Source: Amycolatopsis suaedae (GTDB taxonomy: Bacteria > Actinomycetota > Actinomycetes > Mycobacteriales > Pseudonocardiaceae). Taken from it: 64,000 nt of DNA. The number at the start of each line of letters is the position of its first letter. Position 1 is the first letter of the stretch. Positions 27,586 to 37,412 of the stretch are shown piece by piece. The notes beneath the pieces are model-generated. The model ran no database searches, had not been told where the DNA came from, and was given only the letters and a program-made list of their open reading frames with translations. The stretch spans positions 124,001 to 188,000 of the forward strand of contig NZ_SFCC01000005.1 of the NCBI RefSeq assembly GCF_004214935.1, written 5' to 3'. Both the position numbers and the translations under genes were made by a program.

Positions 27586-29553
27586 GTGGATGGCATGGAC
27601 AGCCTGCGGCACGCCGTCGAGACGGTGCCGATCCCCGGCGCACCGCCCCGGCTGTCCGGCAACGGCGCCGCCGTCGGCCTGGCGCTGCTGGACACCTCGC
27701 TGCGGCTCAACCACGTCCGCAGGCTCACCGAGCGGCTGACCGTCCTCGAACACGGCACGGCCCGCCGCACCACCGACGTCGACGTCAGCCTCAAACTGCT
27801 CGACGAGGGACAGCGGGAAGCCACCGCCGAACTGCAGACGCTGATCGGCCGCGAGCACGGTGAACGCGCGCCGACCAGGGACGGCAACACGCTCTGGGTC
27901 CCACTGGCCCGGCTGCCCCGCCGAGGGGTGTCGCCGGTCGACGTCTAGGACGCGTCCGGCGCGACCCTGCCCCGGCTCACCCAGCACGAGACGTCCCGCC
28001 TGCTCGCGGCCGGGCTGTACCACCTGCTGTGCGGCATCCTGTCCAGCAACGAGCACGCGCATTCTCCGGGGCACGACCTGAGCACGTTCCTGTTCGGCTG
28101 GCACGAGCCGCGGTGGCTGATCGAGCGGGCGCTGGGCACGCTGCTGACCGAGCCGCACCATCCGGCGGCCGAGTTCACCCACGCTCCCGCCGAGGGCACG
28201 GTCACCGGCTACGGCAGGCAGTGCCGCGCGCTCGCGTTGCAGATCCTCGACGACCACCGGCACCTGCTCGCCGGGTACGCCCAGCTGCTCGACCTGGCCG
28301 TCCGCGACTACCTGCTGGTCGTGGGCCTGGACGCGTCCGTCGACGAGCACCGGCTGTCCTACGAGACCCCGCTCTACGTCGCCGACGACACGCCGTCGCG
28401 GCTGATCGACGCGCTGCGGCGCATCCGGGCCAGCAAGAACGGCTACCGGGTCAGCTACGAGACCACCGTCCCGGCCAACCTGAAGTCGTATCACCTGGTG
28501 GTGCGGACGGCACCGGAGGCCGACCTGGCGCGGATGTACCTGTCCACCAACGCCGACGGCCCGCTCGCCGACGGCATCGTCGCGGACCTGCGCTGGCTGG
28601 CCGACCGTCACCAGGAACTGCGGGCGAGCGGGGCAGGCAAGTCCAGCCGCAAGGTCGTCGAACTGCAGGCCCAGACCGTGCTGCGCACGCTGGCCGAGCT
28701 GCTGCGCAGGCGCAAGTGGGAGGCGAGCCAGTCCGGGCTCGACGTGTCCGAGTCCGCGCTGCCCGCCTGCCACCGGCTGGCCGCCGCGGCCACCACCGGC
28801 GACGCCGTCCGCACCGGGCAGGGGGAACTGGACCTGGACAACTCGCTGCTGCGCCACCCCGACGTCACCGCGGACGTGCTGCGCCGCGCCGCCGAGGAGA
28901 TCTCCGGCCAGCAACTGGGCGAGGACCTGGTGCTGGTCGACGCGGTCACCGACAACCAGGGCCAGGCGTACTGGCGGCGTTCCGGCGACGAGGGCGAGCA
29001 CGGCGAACTGGTGCGGGTGCGGGCCGGGCTGGTGCTCACCGACGCGGGCGAACTCGGTCCGCGCAGTGTCATGTTCTACGCGCTCGCCGTCGCCGCGACG
29101 GCCTACCTGCTGGGCTGGCTGCTCGTCGGCGGGCCGTGGCCGTACGGCGCGCGGGCCACCGAGAAGCTCGGCAACGTCGGCGACGGGCAGTCGGTGATCA
29201 CCATGCTGCTGCTGGTCCCCGGCTTCCTCTACACCCGGCTCGCGGCGCCGCCCCGCCGGTCGGTCGCCGCCTACCTGCGTACGATGCCCCGCACGCTGGC
29301 CCAGCTGTGCATCGTGTCGGCGGCCGGGCTGGCGGCCGCCATCGCGACGAAGAGCCCGGGCGAGATCGTGCAGGTGTTCCTCACCCTCGCCGTGGGACTA
29401 CCGGTGCTGGCCGCCGTGGCGCTGGCCAGCCAGCGGGCCTGGCACGCCGCGGCGCCGCTGCACCGGGTCGGCGTGCCGCGGTGGGTCGGCGGCGGCAGGG
29501 GCAGGCCGCTGCCCGCCAACGTGCGCTTCGACTCGACGGGACGGAGCCGGTGA
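27586..29553 (+). pseudogene. Unrecognised membrane protein gene interrupted by an in-frame amber codon
   Basis: One reading frame runs from GTG 27586 to TGA 29553 (656 codons) except for a TAG at 27946-27948 (codon 121). Codon usage and protein character continue unchanged across it (SPVDV-stop-DASGATLP), and a CAG glutamine differs by one base, so this looks like a recent nonsense mutation, a sequencing error or a readthrough site. After the stop the first in-frame start is only a TTG at 28237. The predicted full protein has a soluble N-terminal region of about 490 residues and four membrane helices near the C-terminus (from SVMFYALAVAATAYLLGWLL on). No family recognised. Its stop overlaps the GTG of the next gene. 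Confidence 0.7.
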
Positions 29554-31082
29554 GCCGGCGGCGCCGCCAGGTCGGTTCGATCGCCGACCTCGCCAGGGCG
29601 GGCTTCCAGATCGCCAGGCAGTCACTGACCACTGTGGACTTCGAGGTGCACCACGTCGAGGCCCGGCCGGGTTATCTGCGCGGCTTGGCACCGTTTCTCG
29701 GCGACGCCCCGTTCCTGGAGGCGTTGTGCTCGGCCGCCAACGGCGGTGGGGTCGCCATCGGGACCCGCACCGGCGAGGCGTCGGCGGCCATGACCGGTCG
29801 GCCCGCCGACGGCCAGCGCCGCTGCGGCAGGGAGGACGTGCCCGGTGGGTGGGTGTTCCAGCACAGTGCCTGGCCCAACCCGACGTTCGTCTACGAGTCG
29901 GCGCACACGTTCGAGGGGCTGATCTCGGTCGACCGCACGGCCCGCAAGCTCACCGACCGGCACGGGACCGCCGTGCGTGAACTGCTCGAGGGGATCTCCG
30001 AGGTCGCGGCCAATCTGGCCGGCGCGCCGCTGCTCACCCTGCAGTGCCCGGCGCAGCTGCCGACCGTCGTCAAGACCCGCCACCTGGATCTGCGGACCCG
30101 CAAGGAGCTGCCGTCGGCCTACTCGTCGCTGGCCGTGCGGTTCTCGGTGGCGCTGACCGACAACTCCGCCGAGCGGCAGTTCCTGCTCGGCAACCACCTG
30201 CGGGAACTGTGCGAACGGCGCGGTTACGGCTTCTGGGTGTCCGACACGCGTCCGGGTCACCGGCCCGGGAACTGGTTCCAGGTCTGCCGCAGCAGGCCCG
30301 GGTTCGAACCGGCCGCCGACGAGCAGGTGACCACCTGCCTGCCGTTGACCTGTGTCGGGCCGGCACGCGTCGGGTCCACCCACGCCATCGTCACGTTCCT
30401 GCGGCGCTATCCGCAGGTCGGGGTCGTCGGCTGCAGCGGGACGTCGCTGGACGACCTGGCGTTCATCCACCTGCAGCTGAGCGTCGACGGTGTGGCCGCC
30501 GGAAGGGTCAACCGGATCCTGCGCAAGCTGCTCGACGGCCCCGCCCCGCCACCGACGCGTCCGCACGAGCTGCTCGCGGCGTTGTTCCACCGGCTCGGCC
30601 TGCGCGGGTGCGCCGAGACGGCGCCGGCCGACGAGAGCACCCATCCGGCCAGCGACTACCAGGCGCTGCTCGGGCCCGCCTTCGACTACCGGCCGGCCAG
30701 CACGTCGGACTCGCTGGCGATCTGGGTGTCCTGGCAGATGGCGCACTCCCCGGCCGGCCTGGCCGGGCCGCTGGAATGCCTGTACCGCGCGATGGCCGAG
30801 ACCGTGCCGGTCGTCGGCCCGCAGGACCCGGTGCCGCTGAGCGAGGTCGCGACCGTGGAGTACCTGGTCTGCCGGGCGACCGAGCAGTCGGTGGTGCGTG
30901 GCAAGGCGAAGCTGGCGGTGCCGAAGGTGATTCTCAGGCAGTTCAGTGCCGACGACGTGCAGCCGCCCGCGTCGCTGCTGTGCGACGTGCTGGAGGACAG
31001 CTGGAAGGCCCACGTGGAGCGCATCGGGCTCACCGGGGTCGGGGAGCTGACGGTCGCGTGGCGGGAGTTCTGGCTGGGCTGA
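29550..31082 (+). CDS. Unrecognised 510-residue protein paired with the interrupted gene
   Basis: Starts with GTG in a GTGA overlap with the upstream gene, so the two form a translationally coupled pair. The protein appears soluble, without a signal peptide or membrane helix. It starts basic (SRRRRQVGS) and has well-structured segments such as PGGWVFQHSAWPNPTFVYESAHTFEGLISVDRT, HLREL-CERRGYGFWVSDTRPG and VSWQMAHSPAGLAGPLECLYRAMAET, with scattered cysteines. No catalytic or nucleotide-binding motif was recognised. It follows the encapsulin-isoprenoid operon on the same strand, but a 147-base gap before the pair means the link is uncertain. Confidence 0.8.
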   Translation: MSRRRRQVGSIADLARAGFQIARQSLTTVDFEVHHVEARPGYLRGLAPFLGDAPFLEALCSAANGGGVAIGTRTGEASAAMTGRPADGQRRCGREDVPGGWVFQHSAWPNPTFVYESAHTFEGLISVDRTARKLTDRHGTAVRELLEGISEVAANLAGAPLLTLQCPAQLPTVVKTRHLDLRTRKELPSAYSSLAVRFSVALTDNSAERQFLLGNHLRELCERRGYGFWVSDTRPGHRPGNWFQVCRSRPGFEPAADEQVTTCLPLTCVGPARVGSTHAIVTFLRRYPQVGVVGCSGTSLDDLAFIHLQLSVDGVAAGRVNRILRKLLDGPAPPPTRPHELLAALFHRLGLRGCAETAPADESTHPASDYQALLGPAFDYRPASTSDSLAIWVSWQMAHSPAGLAGPLECLYRAMAETVPVVGPQDPVPLSEVATVEYLVCRATEQSVVRGKAKLAVPKVILRQFSADDVQPPASLLCDVLEDSWKAHVERIGLTGVGELTVAWREFWLG

Positions 31083-31097
31083 GCACCGGCGGGATGC

Positions 31098-31880
31098 TCA
31101 GCCGAGCAGTGCGTGCTCCCATTCCGGGGTGTGCTGCTCGATGTAGTCGGCGTCGGCCTGCCAGGTCCTGCCGTGGCCGTCGTCCCACAGCCGGCTCCAG
31201 GGCTGCCGTCCGGCGGCGGCCTGGGTGGCGAGGAAGGTGTACATCGACCGGGTGCGGGGAGCGAGCACGGCCAGCAGTTCCCGCCGCTGGTTCTCGTCCA
31301 GGCCGTAGGCGTCGGCGAAGACCCGTACGCGGTGACCGGCGGACCTCCCGCGCCACCGTGGATCGGCCGACAACGGCACGAAGCCGTGGAGTGCGTACGC
31401 GACATCCCAGAGTCGGGTCCCCGGCGCGGCCGTGTCCCAGTCGATGAACACCCAGCGTGGATCACCCAGGACGAGGTTCCACGGCGCGAGATCGTGGTGG
31501 GCGATGATCTCCGCTCCGTCGGCCGGAATGAGGACCTGCCACTGTGCATCGGGCGGAGGAGTGAACCCGGCGACCGCGTCATGGAAGTCGCGGACGATGC
31601 GGGCGACGCGGGCGAGCCGTTCGTCCGGTTCGAGCAGGCCGAAGTGATCCGGCCAGGCCACGGGGCCCGGGACGCAGGTCAGTACTTCCCGGTTCTTCTC
31701 GTCGATGCCCAACGGCTTGGGCGCACCGGCGAACCCGGCCGCGTGCAGGTGCGTGAGCAGGGCGTGAACCGCCGGGGTCCAGGGGCCACTGGGGCGGCGT
31801 ACCGTCTGCCCGACCCGGACCACGCCTGTGTTCGCATTGCCGCCGTGGAGCGGAACTTCGTCGCGTTCCATGACGATCAT
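31098..31880 (-). CDS. Aminoglycoside phosphotransferase-fold (APH/choline kinase-like) protein
   Basis: A protein of about 260 residues from ATG 31880. The APH fold is shown by an N-terminal LHGGNANTGVVRVGQTVRRP nucleotide-site segment, the catalytic HHDLAPWN (D130) and the metal-binding FIDWD. The frame is open to 32039, and an ATG at 31955 would add 25 residues, but that start is almost on top of the divergent HNH gene and the family pattern begins at about MERDEVPLHGG. The substrate may be an antibiotic, a sugar or a metabolite; resistance cannot be assumed. Confidence 0.82.
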   Translation of the reverse strand: MIVMERDEVPLHGGNANTGVVRVGQTVRRPSGPWTPAVHALLTHLHAAGFAGAPKPLGIDEKNREVLTCVPGPVAWPDHFGLLEPDERLARVARIVRDFHDAVAGFTPPPDAQWQVLIPADGAEIIAHHDLAPWNLVLGDPRWVFIDWDTAAPGTRLWDVAYALHGFVPLSADPRWRGRSAGHRVRVFADAYGLDENQRRELLAVLAPRTRSMYTFLATQAAAGRQPWSRLWDDGHGRTWQADADYIEQHTPEWEHALLG

Positions 31881-31977
31881 CGTTGCAGGCTTGGCCCACG
31901 CGAGCGGCAGTTTCCGAAACTCCGACTCGCTCGATCGTGTGATTGTTTCGAACATCTGTTCGTAATACGATGGTGAC

Positions 31978-33168
31978 GTGTTCGAGAAACCTGGCACCCG
32001 CCTGTGGCGGCACTCCGACGAGGAGGTAGCCGCCATCATTCAGCGTGGCCAGGAAAAGATGGCCGCAGCCGCCGCCGAGATACTGGAAGGCCTGGCGGAG
32101 CTGAGCGCCCGCGGGACTGATCTGGGTTTCCGGGATCTGGTGGCGTTTCAGGTGGACAACCTCAACGTCTCCCGCGCGCTGGCCAAAACACGGGTGCAGC
32201 TGGCTCAGGAACTGTTCGGCTCCCTGGCCGCCACCGGTGCGGCGCTGGCGGCGGGTGAGGTGTCGCTGGAGCACGCGGTGGAAATCCACCGTGCGATTAC
32301 GGCGTTGCCGGTGGAGACGCGGGAGGGGTTCGAGGACATCCTGCTGACCCTGGCCCGCACCGCCCCACCCACCGCGGTCCGTAAGGCGGGGGACAACATC
32401 CGGGCCCGCGTCGACCAGGACAGTGCCCCACCCGACGAAGACGCATTGGCGCACCCCGTCCGCGAGTTCCGCTCCAAAATCGACCGGCACGGCCGGTACC
32501 GCTTCGCAGGAACCCTCGACGCCGAAACCGGCGCCACCCTCGACGGCCTGTTCGACGTACTGGCCAAACCCTGCCCCGCCGAGGAAGGCCAACCCGACCT
32601 CCGCAACCAAGCCGAACGCAAAGGCGACGCACTCGCCGAGATGATCGAGCTGGTCGCCCGCACCGAGGACCTGAGCACCCAAGGTGGTGAGCGAGCCGTG
32701 GTCACCGTGACCACCACGCTCGACGACCTGCAACGCCGCGCCGGACCCGCGATCCTCGACGGCGCCGGATACCTGAGCGCGTCGGCGCTTTCCCGGCTGT
32801 GCTGCGAGGCCAAACTCGTTCCGGCGGTGTTCGGCTCCGACGGCGAAGTCCTGCACCTGGGCCGCGACGTCCGGCTGGCCACCAAAGCCCAACGCCGAGC
32901 CCTCGCCCTCCGCGACCGAGGCTGCGCCTTCCCGGGCTGTACGCGGAAACCCCGCTGGTGCGTCGTCCACCACGTCCGCGAATGGCAACACGGCGGACGG
33001 ACCAATGTGGACGAAATGGTCCTGCTCTGCGGACGCCACCACCGGGTCATCCACCACACCGACTGGACCGTCACCATCAACGACGGAAAGCCGCAGTTCC
33101 ACCCACCGGCCTGGCTGACCAAGCGCCGAAGACCCAGCAGCAACCCCTACCACCGAATCCCCGCCTGA
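31978..33168 (+). CDS. DUF222 / HNH endonuclease-domain protein (13E12-type repeat family)
   Basis: A 396-residue protein with an N-terminal DUF222 region (about 20-310) and a C-terminal HNH nuclease motif (CAFPGCTRKPRWCVVHHVREWQHGG, then LCGRHHRVIHH). The zinc cysteines and catalytic histidines look intact. Such genes occur in many copies in actinobacterial genomes and resemble the mycobacterial 13E12 family; their role is unsettled. Its middle part (about 32420-32680) has somewhat more A-rich third positions than its neighbours. The GTG start lies 22 bases from the longest possible start of the divergent gene. Confidence 0.9.
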   Translation: MFEKPGTRLWRHSDEEVAAIIQRGQEKMAAAAAEILEGLAELSARGTDLGFRDLVAFQVDNLNVSRALAKTRVQLAQELFGSLAATGAALAAGEVSLEHAVEIHRAITALPVETREGFEDILLTLARTAPPTAVRKAGDNIRARVDQDSAPPDEDALAHPVREFRSKIDRHGRYRFAGTLDAETGATLDGLFDVLAKPCPAEEGQPDLRNQAERKGDALAEMIELVARTEDLSTQGGERAVVTVTTTLDDLQRRAGPAILDGAGYLSASALSRLCCEAKLVPAVFGSDGEVLHLGRDVRLATKAQRRALALRDRGCAFPGCTRKPRWCVVHHVREWQHGGRTNVDEMVLLCGRHHRVIHHTDWTVTINDGKPQFHPPAWLTKRRRPSSNPYHRIPA

Positions 33169-33179
33169 ACCCGGCTACC

Positions 33180-34088
33180 GTGACCGCCGTGACGCACACC
33201 GAGGAGATCACGGCCGACCTGGTCGCGGGGTTGCTCCGCGACCAGCATCCCGACCTGGCCGATCTACCACTCACCTTCGGCGCTTACGGCTGGGACAACC
33301 AGTTGTGGCGGCTCGGCGACGAGCTCGCGGTCCGGCTGCCGTGGGCCACCGAGGCGGCGGACGAGCTGATCCTCAAGGAGCACACCTTCGTCCCCGTCAC
33401 CGCGCCCCGGCTCCCCCTGCGGGTGCCGGTACCGCAGCGGCTCGGCGTGCCGTCCGACCGGTTTCCCCGGCCGTGGATCGTCACCACCTGGGTCGCCGGG
33501 GAACCGGCGGACCGCGCCCCCGCGACTCGCGCCGAGGCGGCCGACACGCTGGCCGCCTTCCTCACGGCGCTGCACCAACCCGCGCCCGGCGACGCACCCG
33601 CCGGCCGCAACCGCGGCGGCCCGCTGGCGGAGGTCGACGACGGATTCCGGCAGTTCCTGGCGGAGGCCACCGATCGCGGGCTGATCGCCGACCCGGACGC
33701 CGTCCGCCAGGTCTGGGCGGACGCCCTCGCCGCGCCCGCCTGGACCGGCCCGGCCCTGTGGCTGCACGGGGACCTGCATCCGGCGAACCTGCTCACCGCT
33801 GGCGGCGACTTCTGCGGCGTGATCGACTTCGGCGACATGTGCGGCGGGGACCCGGCCTGCGACCTCGCCGCAGGGTGGTTGCTACTGCCCGACGGGGCCG
33901 TCGACCGCTTCCACCGCACCTACGCGGCGGACGAGTCGACTCGGCGCCGGGCCCGCGGCTGGGCGGTGGCGAAGGCGCTCGGCTGCCTGCTCGTCGGCGA
34001 CAACGGTGTCCACGGCCGCCCCGGCGGTAAGCCGACCTGGGGACCGCCCGCAGCCGCCGCCCTGCGCCGCCTCACCGCCAGCCGCTAG
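33180..34088 (+). CDS. Aminoglycoside phosphotransferase-fold kinase (second)
   Basis: A 302-residue protein with an APH-type lobe (FGAYGWDNQLWRLGDELAVRLPW), a hinge segment WIVTTWVAGEPAD, the catalytic HGDLHPANLL (D198) and metal-binding VIDFGDMCGGDP. The pattern is that of the predicted aminoglycoside/macrolide or small-alcohol kinases common in soil actinomycetes. The GTG at 33180 is used; a second GTG at 33189 is equally possible. It starts 12 bases after the HNH gene and ends overlapping the convergent J-domain gene. Confidence 0.87.
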   Translation: MTAVTHTEEITADLVAGLLRDQHPDLADLPLTFGAYGWDNQLWRLGDELAVRLPWATEAADELILKEHTFVPVTAPRLPLRVPVPQRLGVPSDRFPRPWIVTTWVAGEPADRAPATRAEAADTLAAFLTALHQPAPGDAPAGRNRGGPLAEVDDGFRQFLAEATDRGLIADPDAVRQVWADALAAPAWTGPALWLHGDLHPANLLTAGGDFCGVIDFGDMCGGDPACDLAAGWLLLPDGAVDRFHRTYAADESTRRRARGWAVAKALGCLLVGDNGVHGRPGGKPTWGPPAAAALRRLTASR

Positions 34089-35140
34089 ACCAGGCGGCCC
34101 AGCACCGTCCGGAAGGCGTGCGGGTCGACCGCGGCGGGCCTGGCCGCCAGCCAGTCGCCGATCTCGGTGACGAACTGCTCCGGCGTCATCGGCGGCGCGA
34201 GCTGGTCGCCGACCGGCTCCGCGGTGACCTCGCCCAGCCGGTTCGGGTACACCAGGACGGCGCCCCGGATCTCGACGTCGGGCAGCATTTCCTGGTAGGC
34301 GCGGATGCCGTCGGCCAGCCGGCTCTCGCCGCCGCGGAACCGGTTGCCGTTGCGCCACAGCACACCGCCGTCGAGCGCGTAGTGCCCCGGCGGCCACACC
34401 TTCGACTCGATCAGCACCAGCCTGCGCCCGGCGAGCACGGCGTGGTCGATGTCGGCGAACACCGAGTCCGGCCAGGCCAGGCTGTGGAACACCCGGATGC
34501 CGGGCAGCCTGGTCAGGTACCGCGACAGCATCCCGGCGGTGAGCTGCTCGCCGCGCTGGTCCGCGTCGGTGCCGACCCGGCCGAACTCCACCTCCGCGCC
34601 GAACTCGGCGGTCAGCTCCCGCTCGGTCCGCACGTCGGTCAGGTAGCCCCGCGCCAGCCACCAGCCCGCGGCACCGACCGCGACCGCCAGCAGCACCCAG
34701 CACACGACCAGCGGAGCCGACAACGGCAACGCCAGCGGCAGCAGCAACGCGAGAACGCCCGCGGCGAGCGCCAGCCAGGGCGCGTGACCGCGGCCCTCCC
34801 TCGGCGAGCGCGGCGCCGCCTCGACCAGGTCCCACCAGGGAATGTCGGCCGTGTCGACGACCGGCTCCGGCGGAACGAAGGCCGGATCGGTCCGCAGCGG
34901 CCGGGTACGGGGCCGCCGCGGCGCCGGTGCGACCGGCGGCGCCTCATCACGGTCGTACTCGGCACGCCGCCGCGGGTCGGTGAGCGTCTCGTACGCCTGC
35001 CGCAGCACCCGGAACGTGCCCGCGGTGCCGCCCGCGTCGGGGTGCAGGGCCTTGGCCAGCGACCGGTACGCCGACTTGATTTCGGCGGGCGACGCGGAGC
35101 GGTCCACGCCGAGCAGCTCGTAGAAGTCGATACCGGGCAA
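34085..35140 (-). CDS. J-domain and NERD-domain fusion membrane protein
   Basis: A 351-residue protein joining an N-terminal DnaJ J-domain (about 4-65; HPD motif intact at 33-35) with a Pro/Arg-rich linker, two membrane helices (about 125-165, ALAAGVLALLLPLALPL and VVCWVLLAVAVGAAGWWLA) and a C-terminal NERD nuclease-related domain (FADIDHAVLAGRRLVLIESKVWPPG; Asp, Glu and Lys of the nuclease fold visible). J domains stimulate Hsp70 ATPase activity; NERD domains are predicted nucleases. The combination suggests a membrane-tethered factor that links chaperone activity to nucleic acid, but no function is proven. Confidence 0.85.
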   Translation of the reverse strand: MPGIDFYELLGVDRSASPAEIKSAYRSLAKALHPDAGGTAGTFRVLRQAYETLTDPRRRAEYDRDEAPPVAPAPRRPRTRPLRTDPAFVPPEPVVDTADIPWWDLVEAAPRSPREGRGHAPWLALAAGVLALLLPLALPLSAPLVVCWVLLAVAVGAAGWWLARGYLTDVRTERELTAEFGAEVEFGRVGTDADQRGEQLTAGMLSRYLTRLPGIRVFHSLAWPDSVFADIDHAVLAGRRLVLIESKVWPPGHYALDGGVLWRNGNRFRGGESRLADGIRAYQEMLPDVEIRGAVLVYPNRLGEVTAEPVGDQLAPPMTPEQFVTEIGDWLAARPAAVDPHAFRTVLGRLV

Positions 35141-35251
35141 CGATGTCGTCCACCTCTCGCACTGGCGTGGTCACCATATGCGGTCGGCGGCCGGACTCCG
35201 TTGCCAGCCCGGCATTCCAGCCTTTCGAGTGAAGGTGGTAAAGACGGCCTC

Positions 35252-35590
35252 TCAGGCCGGTTTGAGCGGGTCGTGGCCCACCGACATCAGCCGGTGCCGC
35301 CAGTGCGCCTCGCCCGCCGTCGGCTCGAGGTCGTCCCGTCGCTCGGCATGCACGCGGTCGACCACCCGGCGCATCACCTCGATGTCGTCGCCGGTCACGT
35401 CCGCCTTGCGCTTGCCGAGAATGTCCAGCACCTTGCGGCCGGTCGGCGTGCCGGAGTGGTCGGGCAGCTCCTCGGTCTCCTCCCCGGCGGACCTGGTCCG
35501 CAGCCACTCGCTGAGTTCGCGGGAGGTCATGTTCACCACCCGGTGGAACTCGTCCCACAGTTCGGGGTCGATGTCCGGACGGTCAGCCAT
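35252..35590 (-). CDS. DUF3140 family protein
   Basis: A 112-residue acidic, soluble protein ([24 protein letters not shown]..., [33 protein letters not shown]...[13 protein letters not shown]). This resembles the actinobacterial DUF3140 family, of unknown role. Its ATG at 35590 overlaps the end of the cytochrome oxidase gene by 8 bases, so it is probably co-expressed with it. Confidence 0.83.
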   Translation of the reverse strand: MADRPDIDPELWDEFHRVVNMTSRELSEWLRTRSAGEETEELPDHSGTPTGRKVLDILGKRKADVTGDDIEVMRRVVDRVHAERRDDLEPTAGEAHWRHRLMSVGHDPLKPA

Positions 35591-37349
35591 CCGCTGTCGC
35601 TCCTTTCCCCTTCTCGGTCGCGTCGGCGAGGTGTTCCGACGGCGTCGGCGGCTGCGGTTCCTTCGGCGGAGTCCGGTGGCCCTCCGCCCGCATCCGCTCG
35701 ACCATGTGCGGGTAGTGCAGTTCGAACGCCGGCCGCTCGGACCGGATCCTGGGCAGCTCGGTGAAGTTGTGCCTCGGCGGCGGGCAGGTGGTGGCCCACT
35801 CCAGTGAGTTGCCGTATCCCCACGGGTCGTCGACATCGACCCGCTCGCCGTAGCGGTAGCTGCGCACGACGTTCCAGATGAACGGCAGCACCGACGCGCC
35901 GAGCAGGAACGCGCCGATCGTCGAGATCGCGTTGAGCACCGTGAACTGGTCGCTCTGCAGGTAGTCGGCGTAGCGGCGGGGCATCCCCTCGGCGCCGAGC
36001 CAGTGCTGCACGAGGAACGTCGTGTGGAAGCCGATCAGCGTCGTCCAGAAGTGCAGCTTCGCCAGCGGCTCGTTCAGCATCCGGCCGGTGATCTTGGGGA
36101 ACCAGAAGTAGATCCCGGCGAACGTGGCGAACACGATCGTGCCGAACAGCACGTAGTGGAAGTGGGCGACCACGAAGTAGCTGTCGGTGATGTGGAAGTC
36201 CAGTGCCGGCGCGGCGAGCAGGATGCCGGTCAGCCCGCCGAGCAGGAACGTCACCATGAACCCGACGGCCCACAGCATCGGCGCCTCGAACGACAACTGG
36301 CCCTTCCACATGGTGCCGATCCAGTTGAAGAACTTGATGCCCGTCGGCACCGCGATGAGGAACGTCGCCAGCGCGAAGAACGGCAGCACCACGGCCCCGG
36401 TCGCGTACATGTGGTGGGCCCACACGGCGAACGACAACGCGGTGATGCCGACCGTCGCCCACACCATGAGCTTGTAGCCGAACAGCGGTTTCCTGCTGAA
36501 CACCGGCACGATCTCGGTGATGATGCCGAAGTAGGGCAGCGCGACGATGTACACCTCGGGGTGACCGAAGAACCAGAACAGGTGCTGCCACAGGATCGCC
36601 CCGCCGTTGGCCGGGTCGAACACGTGCGCGCCGAGGTGCCGGTCCGCGGCCAGCCCGAACAGCGCGGCGGTGAGGATCGGGAACGCCGCCAGCACCAGGA
36701 TGCTGGTGAACAGGATGTTCCAGGTGAACAGCGGCATCCGCCACATGGTCATCCCCGGCGCCCGCAGGCACACGATCGTGGTCACCATGTTCACCGCGCC
36801 GAGGATCGTCCCCAGACCCGACACGATCAGGCCGAAGATCCACAGGTCGCCGCCGACGCCGGGCGAGTGCACCGCGTTGGACAGCGGCGGGTAGCCGGTC
36901 CAGCCGAAGTCCGCTCCCCCGCCGGGCACGATCAGCGACGCCAGCACGGTGGTGCCGCCGAACAGGTAGAGCCAGTAGGCGAACGCGTTGAGCCGGGGGA
37001 AGGCCACGTCCGGCGACCCGATCTGCAGCGGCAGTACGAAGTTGGCGAACCCGAACACGTTCGGCGTCGCGTAGAGCAGCAGCATGATCGTGCCGTGCAT
37101 GGTGAACAGCTGGTTGTACTGCTCCTGGGACAGGAACTGCAGTCCCGGGACGGCCAGCTCACCGCGCATCAGCAGGGCCATCGCGCCGCCGGCGAGGAAG
37201 AAGCCGAACGAGGTGACCAGGTAGAGCACCCCGATCTGCTTGTGATCGGTGGTGCGCAGCAGGTTGAGCAGCAGCCTGCCCTTCGCGACGGGCGCGGGCT
37301 GGGCGACGGGGACCGGTACCGGCCGCACCGGCTTCGCCGTCTGGGTCAT
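35583..37349 (-). CDS. ctaD: Cytochrome c oxidase subunit I (aa3 type)
   Basis: A 588-residue haem-copper oxidase core subunit with about 12 membrane helices. The haem/copper ligands are visible: HGTIMLLL (low-spin haem), [10 protein letters not shown] (CuB histidine and cross-linked tyrosine), HH in [11 protein letters not shown], and HFHYV. The C-terminal tail is long and hydrophilic. The ATG has a strong GGAGGTGTGCG ribosome site. No other ctaC/ctaE genes are next to it, as is usual for actinobacterial ctaD, which is often found alone. Confidence 0.96.
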   Translation of the reverse strand: MTQTAKPVRPVPVPVAQPAPVAKGRLLLNLLRTTDHKQIGVLYLVTSFGFFLAGGAMALLMRGELAVPGLQFLSQEQYNQLFTMHGTIMLLLYATPNVFGFANFVLPLQIGSPDVAFPRLNAFAYWLYLFGGTTVLASLIVPGGGADFGWTGYPPLSNAVHSPGVGGDLWIFGLIVSGLGTILGAVNMVTTIVCLRAPGMTMWRMPLFTWNILFTSILVLAAFPILTAALFGLAADRHLGAHVFDPANGGAILWQHLFWFFGHPEVYIVALPYFGIITEIVPVFSRKPLFGYKLMVWATVGITALSFAVWAHHMYATGAVVLPFFALATFLIAVPTGIKFFNWIGTMWKGQLSFEAPMLWAVGFMVTFLLGGLTGILLAAPALDFHITDSYFVVAHFHYVLFGTIVFATFAGIYFWFPKITGRMLNEPLAKLHFWTTLIGFHTTFLVQHWLGAEGMPRRYADYLQSDQFTVLNAISTIGAFLLGASVLPFIWNVVRSYRYGERVDVDDPWGYGNSLEWATTCPPPRHNFTELPRIRSERPAFELHYPHMVERMRAEGHRTPPKEPQPPTPSEHLADATEKGKGATADG

Positions 37350-37412
37350 CGCACACCTCCGGGCGTGGTCGCGCCTGCGACTACCCCGTCCCGGAGGTGA
37401 CTACACCCGTTC

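Noticed and set aside
28237-29553. Independent gene starting at TTG 28237 after the amber codon
   Set aside because: No ribosome site, and the frame and protein character continue from before the stop; treated as one interrupted gene.
31098-34088. The two APH-fold genes as antibiotic resistance determinants
   Set aside because: The fold is shared with choline, homoserine and other metabolite kinases; the sequence alone does not show antibiotic specificity.
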